Shown here piece by piece: positions 57,171 to 64,000 of a DNA stretch of 64,000 bases. The DNA lies in assembly GCF_019175385.1 (NCBI RefSeq), contig NC_083339.1:49280282-49344281 (forward strand), read 5' to 3'. Under the pieces are notes generated by a model. It had not been told where the DNA came from. It worked only from the letters and a program-made list of their open reading frames with translations, and did no database searches. Positions within the stretch are counted from its first letter, which is position 1, and every line of letters begins with the position of its first letter. A program made the translations under genes and the position numbers. The stretch is from Lycium barbarum (lineage: Eukaryota > Streptophyta > Magnoliopsida > Solanales > Solanaceae).

Positions 57171-57506
57171 CTTCTATTAACCTGATTCACATGCTTCGTC
57201 TGCAAACTCTTTAGCTGAACAATTTTTGCCTTCTGGACATTGTCTTCTGTTATCTAAGTCACTTCACCTCTTCACTTCATCTTCATTATCTTTGTTCCTC
57301 TAACCTCTTCGTTGCTTACTTATCTTTGCATTTACACACATATATCTTGCAATCTGCATAGGTGTCCATGTGTATGCATTTGCCTCTGCTGCTTTGTTGC
57401 AATGGAGCATGTCTATGGACCTGTTCGAAACCTGGTTTTTGTGTTTCACCCATTCACTTCGTCAATCATCAAAACTTCACACATGGCTTTATGCCAACAA
57501 ATTTTC
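57171..57506 (-). repeat. Copia-like LTR fragment, minus strand
   Basis: In minus orientation this piece begins TTTGTTGGCATAAAG and directly follows the polypurine-like AAAAAGGGAAAA once the solo LTR (57507-60546) is removed. That is the expected start of a copia 3' LTR. The left side is bounded at 57170 by the GGTGTCAACA terminus. Confidence 0.5.
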
Positions 57507-57943
57507 TGTTATAGCCCGTATCTTGTACATTTGGAAATCCCAAAGTCATCGTAGGAAGTTAAGGACGAGATCATTTTCAAAAGTTATTTTAATAGACGAG
57601 TTGGTTATAAATATTATTTATGAATATTATTGCATGGAAATATTGAGAAAGGTTAAGGGTAAAAAGGGGAATTCGCAAAGTGGTCAATGGAAATAATGTG
57701 GAAGCTTAGGGGCAAAATGGTAATTTTACAAAGTTCAAGGAAAAAAAATCCATGAAGGAGCCATGTTGGCCGTGCATTATATGCCTTTATTTTAAGTATT
57801 GGGGGATATTTGTAAATTCTAAAAAAATGTGGGGGTCAAAGCTTCTTCAAGAAGACAATTAGTCTTCTTTGACTAAGCTTAAGGAAAAATCAAGAAAATG
57901 GGAGAATTTTCTAGAGAGGGGCATGTGTGCCCCTCACATGATT

Positions 57944-57947
<4 letters not shown>

Positions 57948-57989
<42 letters not shown>
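57948..57989. repeat. (AT)n microsatellite
   Basis: A pure AT run in the 5' part of the solo LTR; the ORFs rich in Ile-Tyr here are its translation. Confidence 0.97.
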
Positions 57990-57994
<5 letters not shown>

Positions 57995-58809
57995 CTTCTA
58001 ATTCAAGACAAGTTCATGAAACTTCAAGAAAGAAAAAGAAATGGAGAGCAAAGAGAAGGGCAAATTCGGCCAAGCCATGGAAATTCAAGCCATAGAAATA
58101 TTGCTCCAAAAATTATTTTCTTGTGGTATCTCCACTAATTCAAGGGTCCTCTACAACGTGGCATAATTGTTTCGGAAGATAAGTCATCCGTTTCGTCGTT
58201 CCCGCATCCGAGGCAAGTTGAGAAGTTGAAGAAAAAAGGTGCGTTTTAACCTTGTTTTATGTGTTATGAAGGGTTTATATGTGTTGTAGTATGCTAAGAT
58301 GGAAGAAAGTCATGATAGAAATCAAGTTGAAGTTGAGGCCGTGTAAGTGGTGTTGGGCCGTGTGTGTATGTTGTGATGAAAGTTATGAATTAATGTTAAT
58401 TAGTATGTTTTGAATATTGTAGTGTGAGGAAAAGAATGAAAATCATCCTTATGTGTGTGTTGAAAAATGAACAAATTGTCGTTAGCATTTTAGTTGCCGT
58501 CGTTATGGATTCTATGATGAGAAGTGTAAGTTTAATGACTCAAAATAATGTTATGTTGGTTGTGGGATGATTTGGAAATTTATGTGAATTTTATGTAATT
58601 TTTGTATTTAGGAGAATTGTATTGTTAAGGTGTGGGGTAATGGTGTATGTTATGAATTTGGAAGAGAAGAATGTGTTTGGTGCAGTTCTCGGGTTTGGAG
58701 GCAATTTCGGGTGAGTTGGAGCCTTGTTTGAGTTGTTTGAAATATTGTGTGAATTGAATTTGATATTGAAGTTGAAATATAAATGTTGGTATTGTTATTG
58801 ATAATTTGG

Positions 58810-58940
58810 CCGGGTTGATTTCCCGGAATGTTGACAATTGGCCGAGTTGAATTCTCGGGTGTGCTGTTGTTGATTTGGGGCCGAGCCATATTCTCGGGGT
58901 TGGTATATTTACAGGGGAGGTCCTGCCAAAATTCCGGCAG
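58810..58940 (+). repeat. Array of short hairpins with compensatory stems
   Basis: CCGGG/CCCGG (58810-58826), CCGAG/CTCGG (58842-58858), CCGAG/CTCGG (58881-58897) and CTGCC/GGCAG (58923-58940). The inverted relative LTR keeps counterparts at 63001-63095. Confidence 0.7.
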
Positions 58941-59214
58941 AATATAAGTGAATGTGTTTGAAAGGTTAAGGCAAGTATATGATAATGAAACTAATGAATG
59001 GATGAATTCTCTTGCATGTGGACAAACAAGTTGGATGCATAAGCGTAGCTGGTAAGGCGCGGCACAGGTATGTAAGGCTTACCCTTTCTTTCTTTTGGCA
59101 TGTCTTAGAGCCAAGTAAGGTGTGATATTGATATATTGGGGCTATTCCATTCTGTGATTCCGAGTCTGTTTATGATTTGTATGTCCTCCCTAGTTTAAGT
59201 ATCTAATAATCCTG

Positions 59215-59465
59215 CTAGGCGGATTCTGACTTAGGTGTTCTGACATCCGTATTTTGACATAAGTATTCTGGTCTGAGAATTCTGACATAAACATTCTGAT
59301 GTAAGTATATGGCATAAGCGTTCTGGTATGAAAAGTTCTGATACAAATAAGTACTCTGAAGTAAGTATTCTGACATAAATACGCTGAGATAAGTATTCTG
59401 ACATAATCCTTCTGATATAAGTATTCTGGTATAAGTAATCTGTTACGGATATTCGGATAGTACGT
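59215..59465 (+). repeat. Degenerate tandem repeat, unit about 15 bases (TTCTGACATAAGTA)
   Basis: About fifteen imperfect units such as TTCTGACATAAGTATTCTGG in a row, with spacing of roughly 14-17 bases. The minus-strand ORF across it is only a translation of the repeat. Confidence 0.85.
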
Positions 59466-59990
59466 TAGGTTAATCCCTTGAGTCTTGATTATGTGCATTT
59501 AGTTTCTCATTTTCTGCTCGTACATAGAGTCTGTTTCCTTCACCGAGTCCCGGGCCTGTTTATATCGTGCGCGCGGTTTCCGAGTTCCTCGCTTGAGGGC
59601 CGGGCGCCGTATATGAATTATGAAGTATGATGTGTTACGAAGTATGATGTGTTCTGGTTCGCTGAACCACATATGATCTGCTATTATGATATGATATGAT
59701 GATTGTGTGTTGGAGATTGGAGCAATACTTTTGGAGTTAGATGTGTGTGGCGCCGAGGGCAGGGCGGCGCCACGTTTTCCCCGGGTCCCGCAAGGGACTG
59801 GAGACCGTTCTTGGCATGCATGGTCTGTATTTCCAGTAAGTTGTTTCTATCACTTTGCATATCGTACATAAGTTCTGTACATCTGTATCTGATTATGACT
59901 CCATCTGTTATACTTCTGTACCTTTGATTCTGATTATGATTCTGCTTACTGTATTCTTGCCTTACATACTCAGTACATATTCCGTACTGA

Positions 59991-60027
59991 CCCCCTTTCT
60001 TCGGGGGCTGCGTTTCATGCCACGCAG
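59991..60027 (+). promoter_or_regulatory. Two-stem LTR module ending in CAG (copy G)
   Basis: CCCCC (59991-59995) / GGGGG (60003-60007), then CTGCGT (60008-60013) / ACGCAG (60022-60027) around TTCATGCC. Preceded by CCGTACTGA. Confidence 0.6.
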
Positions 60028-60546
60028 GTACACCCAGATGAGCGGAAGCCTTGGCTAGGAGGTTTCAGCGGGATTGGCGAGCTCCACTTCCCATCGGAGT
60101 GTCGCCGAGTCTGAGTATGCATAAGTTGTGCTTTCTGATTTGTGTTAGAGACTTTGCAGACAGAGTCGTGGGTACGAAGAGTCAGTTCGTAAGCAGCTCA
60201 TATGTCCACAGATTCTGTTTGGCTTGGTCCGAGATCTGTGTCTTAGGCGGCCCTGTTTGCTATGGTGGCCTAATGTGGCCTATATGTTCGTAAATGTACG
60301 TATGATCAGGCGATGTACATTCCTCCTGCTTACAGGATTTGATATGATATGTTTGATATGTTTGATACACGTGACCGCTTAGGACGATGTCTGTCCTCTG
60401 TTTCTGTTGAAAGTCCTATTATATGCTTCATGTGATTTGATCTGTAAATTGGAAATAAGATGTATGAAATGAGAGTCTAAGGGTTCGCTCGGCTCCGTAT
60501 GTGGGGTCGGGTGCCCATCACACCCTAGTAAATTCGGGGTGTGACA

Positions 60547-60953
60547 TTTTCCCTTTTTGATGATGACAAACTCTACTGTGAATTGAACAGTTTTGACCTT
60601 TGTTACCCCTTCCCTTTTTGTCATTATTAAGAAGTAATCATAGCCCATAGGGGAAGACCATTTGGATTGAGTAGAGTATCATTCAGTTTCAGCACACGAA
60701 GCAACTATTCTACTCAACCGTGGATTAATGATTAAGTGACCTTAATTATGCGTAACTCTAACCTTTCTTCTTGAATTGATCTCTTCCCATGAATTTCGTG
60801 CAAATGTTTGTCTTTTGCTTTTCAGTGTCGCGGAACTGAATATAAATCAGACCCTCTTCAACATTGTCCCTCAAGAAGTGATTCCTTATATCAATGTGCT
60901 TGGTTCTCTTATGTTGGACTGGATTCTTTGTGATGTTGATTGCTGTCACGACC
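60547..60953 (-). pseudogene. Copia RNase H C-terminus and 3' region, minus strand
   Basis: The minus-strand frame 60953-60758 reads INITKNPVQHKRTKHIDIRN and NHFLRDNVEEGLIYIQF, the conserved end of copia RNase H; the usual A(D/N)IFTKA motif is decayed to TNICTKF. Downstream (lower coordinates) lies noncoding DNA ending in GTTTGTCATCATC then AAAAAGGGAAAA, a typical copia polypurine tract arrangement. The rest of pol is cut off at 60954 by an inverted gypsy LTR. It is a different copia lineage from the element at 13159, more like SIRE or RTL types; that is inference. Confidence 0.8.
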
Positions 60954-61349
60954 CGACTAGGGGCCGTGACGAGTACCCGATACTTGTACCGAGCACCCCT
61001 TGTCTATCATATTACCTTTATCTCTTAGCAAGCCGTATAAGCAGTGCCATTTTTTTTTTTGAACATTAACATTAGCAGCGTCATTATGAACATAGACTAG
61101 TAAACTTCGTTATCACTTTATACAACAACCATGCCAAGACACCATATATCTAACCGTACCTGACTGACTGTACATATCTGTCTACGAGCCTCTAGACATA
61201 GTTCACTTATACATAGAAAGGGCCGAATACTATCGTGCCCGAATAGACATACCCAAAATAGTACCGCTGGAGTGAGGCTCCGAAACAGCTGGAGCACTGT
61301 AGAGTACTGCTGGTAAGCTCCTAAAGATCAAGTCCACCTGTCTGCTGAC

Positions 61350-61388
61350 CTGCGCGGCATGAAACGCAGCGTCCAGAAGAAGGGACGT
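61350..61388 (-). promoter_or_regulatory. Two-stem LTR module (copy H, minus orientation)
   Basis: CTGCG (61350-61354) / CGCAG (61365-61369) and CGTCC (61370-61374) / GGACG (61383-61387). On the minus strand it reads GTACTGACGTCC, loop, GGACG, then the second stem ending in CAG. Confidence 0.6.
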
Positions 61389-63000
61389 CAGTACGAATAG
61401 TGTACCGAGTATGTAAGGCATGGAAAATAATGCAAGCAGTAACATAGAGTACGATTAATAGTATCACGGAGTCACAGGGCATATAACGAGGCAAGGAAGT
61501 AACATGTACATAGGAAGGCCCCTTTTCAGGTCGGCTGTCATGTAGGCTTGTCCTTTCGTCTTTGAAAAGTTTCTTCTCATAAGCATAGGAATTAACATTT
61601 ATATATTACTTATTCTCGTGTGCAGAAAACAGTACATTTCTGTAACGGTACCTTTTACTCACATTTACAGACGCCGAATACAATCGGCTCCACCCCCACG
61701 GTGTCCCTTATTCTCGTATACAGAAAAACAGTACAATTCAGTAAACAGTATCTTTTATTCACATTTACAGACGCCGAATACATCGGCTCTCCCAACCCCC
61801 TCCCCAACGGTGTCCCAACACATTACATCATGTATTTGTATCATACATCATATAAATATACAGATGCCGCGTACGACTCTCCCATAACCCGCGTCCGGGC
61901 ATCCCGCGTCCAGGATGGAATCCAGCTGAATCAGGTGGTGATATAACAGTGGCCCTTCCCCTTTCCCCATACACATATACATATACATTTGCTTATCTGT
62001 TATACATATACACGTCTCATATACAATTACTTATCTTATTTATATAAACATATCCATACACATATACCTGTTTATTATACATATATCATATAAGCACACA
62101 AGAGCCAAGGAAAATCATATATCCATCGGAGTGACGTAAGGTCGGTGACCTCCGATTACGTTATGGAATGCTAGTTATAACTTTGCCTCACCTTGAAGGA
62201 ACAAGTATTTTAAGGCGAGACTATCAACGGAGAATAGTGTTACAGTAACCGCGGAATGAAATCGGGGACATTATGGATGAAAGTTATAGGCCTTGGAGTC
62301 TTAGAAAATAAAGTTATAACTAGGAAATATAAATACGATTTAGAAATTAGTCTATCAATTTCATATTCATATTGGATACTTAGTTTAGAAATCTCAGTCA
62401 TAGGATCATTCCGGTCGTACTTATCATGAGCACATTCTCTTGTCTAACATTGTCGTTATCATTATCCCCATTGAAACATTCTCGGAAGAGTAGTCATAGT
62501 ACTTATCATTCGGTAAGGAGATCGGAATCAAAAGTCCCCTTTGGACTCACTTCGATTAAATTAACCAGGATTATAGGAAAATCCTGAGGTAACGGGCCCA
62601 CCTCCGGCCGGATGAGGTAGCGTGTACGATTTACGCATGTCACGTGTCACAGCGTTGCTTGTGAGGGTCTTAGGGTAATCGGGTCCCATTTATACACGTT
62701 ATAGGGGTCTAGGAGGTCTTTTAATCATTTGGCACCTTTCTAGTTCAATTCTAGTGAGCAAAAAGTAGAAAACTTTAGGTACGGGTTCCGGGGAATAGGG
62801 TTGTCCCCGAGGCTCGTACCCGACTTAGTACAACTAAGACATGCCATAGAAGGAAGGGTGAAGCCTTACATACCTCTTTCCGCTCCTTTTTCCTATCCCA
62901 AATTCACGTCACAATCTCGTCAAAATCTGCGAATTGGTCATTTTTACCAAAACTTTCATTAGTATACTTTGAGTTAAAATCTTAAGGAAACACTTTGCTA

Positions 63001-63095
63001 CCGAAATTTCGGCAGCATTTCCTCTGTAAGTGTACCAATCCCGAGAATATGGCTCGGCCCCAAATCAACAACAACCATCCGGGAATGTAACCCGG
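63001..63095 (-). repeat. Hairpin array counterpart in inverted LTR
   Basis: Perfect palindrome CCGAAATTTCGG (63001-63012), CCGAG/CTCGG (63041-63057) and CCGGG/CCCGG (63079-63095), in the same order as 58810-58940 when reverse-complemented. Confidence 0.65.
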
Positions 63096-64000
63096 CCAAA
63101 CCAACAATGATATTAACAACACCAATGAGAGGTTCAAAGCTCATTCTAACATTAATAACTCTTTATTATACCATTCGACGCTATTTCGTTTTCATTCAAT
63201 CAACCGCATACGATCGACCCAACACCCACGCTCATACGTTCAAGTACCAACATAAACCATTTGAACAAGGTTCAAGAATGCCTCGGACAAACCACAAAAT
63301 AGTCAAACAATTCAAACAACGCACCATAGAATCCAAAATCTTCCAACTTCCATAGGAACCATCACAACACATTTCTTTTTCCAAAATTTCACAATCTATA
63401 CCAACAAACCATACTTTTACCACATTATTATCAAAATTACAAGAACTATATTTGGCTCACATTAGTTTCCACAACAAACCATAAACTACTATAATCTCAA
63501 CTTTGAATCATTAAACTTCCTTTTTTGCGTTATAAAATCCACAACGACACAACTAATATACTAAATAAAATTAATTCATCCTTCTTTCAATAAACAACAT
63601 CACACACGGCCTCAACACTACATACACATTTTCATGCATTCCATCCATTCCTCCATTCTACAACATATACAAATCACCCATAACACAAACAACAATCAAA
63701 ATACTAAATAAAACAATTGAATCATTGCCTTGCAACTATCCATACACACGGCCACACCTCAACACACACATATTTCACAAATTTCACTCATTTCTACATA
63801 CTACAACACTTCAACAATATTCATAACACATAAAAGAGGGTTAGTTCTTTACCTTCATTCTTCATCTTCTCCACTTGGTTAAGGCTCATGAATCATCCAT
63901 ATGAGTGCTTTGCTTGCTCCAATAATTCCACCATGTTAAAGAGCATCCTCTACTTAGTATAAAAACCAAAGGAAAATAATTCTCCAACATCAAAATGGAG

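Larger units (their letters stand above)
57507..60546 (+). mobile_element. Solo LTR, Ty3/gypsy TGTTATAGCCCG family
   Basis: 3040 bp, TGTTATAGCCCG ... GGGGTGTGACA, with a perfect TSD TTTTC at 57502-57506 and 60547-60551. Contains (AT)n at 57948-57989, a donor-like AAGGTGCGTT (GT at 58239), an array of covarying hairpins (58810-58940), a degenerate 15-base repeat (59215-59465) and the two-stem CAG module (59991-60027). Confidence 0.92.
60954..64000 (-). mobile_element. Inverted gypsy LTR, runs off the window
   Basis: Plus strand starts TGTCACGACCCG at 60954, the inverted 3' terminus of the family. In minus orientation it shares with the solo LTR 57507-60546 the two-stem CAG module (61388-61350), the hairpin array (63095-63001) and a donor-like AAGGTAAAG (GT at 63851-63852). 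The 5' terminus is not reached, so solo LTR versus full element cannot be decided. Confidence 0.85.

Noticed and set aside
57869..58138. ORFs with (Ile-Tyr)n
   Set aside because: Translation of the (AT)n microsatellite.
59190..59498. 102-codon minus-strand ORF
   Set aside because: It coincides with the degenerate 15-base repeat and has a repetitive translation.

Overview
This window looks like repeat-rich intergenic DNA from a flowering plant, most likely a member of the Solanaceae. That assignment rests on recognised sequence style: long Ty3/gypsy LTRs starting TGTAACGACC, a TS/SolS-type SINE tail, a DUF4283-type LINE ORF1, and a Tork-type copia element. I found no intact host gene, no tRNA or rRNA gene and no CRISPR array. 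Almost every coding stretch is a retrotransposon gag/pol piece, and all of them carry stops or frameshifts.

Layout. 1-3865: 3' end of an Athila-like gypsy element (env-like ORF remnant, 3' noncoding DNA, LTR). 3866-8415: small elements, namely a Stowaway-like end, a MULE-like non-autonomous element with an AT-rich internal array, a complete TRIM, a hAT-type MITE, a Stowaway-like MITE, a 145-bp tandem duplication and a SINE fragment. 8416-11121: solo gypsy LTR. 11122-20395: A-rich probable long-LTR sequence, split by a nearly intact Ty1/copia element (13159-18286), then a leader with 49-bp tandem repeats. 20391-23989: 3' end of a gypsy element whose LTR holds a decayed LINE. 23990-29657: inverted LTR split by another solo LTR (26071-29290). 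30450-49003: degenerate gypsy element whose integrase is split by a complete minus-strand chromovirus (37147-46250). 49003-57170: further probable long-LTR sequence split by a solo LTR (51982-54363). 57171-60953: minus-strand copia remnant split by a solo LTR (57507-60546). 60954-64000: an inverted LTR that runs off the window.

Nesting is well resolved because exact 5-bp target-site duplications (TSDs) flank seven LTR insertions: ATTTT, CTTAA, GGCTA, TGCAG, GATAT, CTTGT and TTTTC. Two MITEs keep an 8-bp (hAT) or TA (Stowaway) duplication, and the MULE-like element keeps a 9-bp one with one mismatch. Most premature stops are one C-to-T or G-to-A step from a sense codon, as expected for methylated, silenced DNA.

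The most interesting signal is in the LTRs themselves. LTRs of several families share an architecture: (1) arrays of palindromes directly upstream of a TATA-like box; (2) a splice-donor-like GGTAAGT 0.5-0.8 kb into the LTR; (3) 0.9-2.5 kb further on, a branch-point-like ACTGA/ACTAA, a pyrimidine stretch and a hairpin that ends exactly in CAG. Stem sequences change between copies while pairing is kept. This points to a structured, possibly intron-like or processing module shared by divergent gypsy LTRs. That function is inference; the sequence pattern is directly visible.
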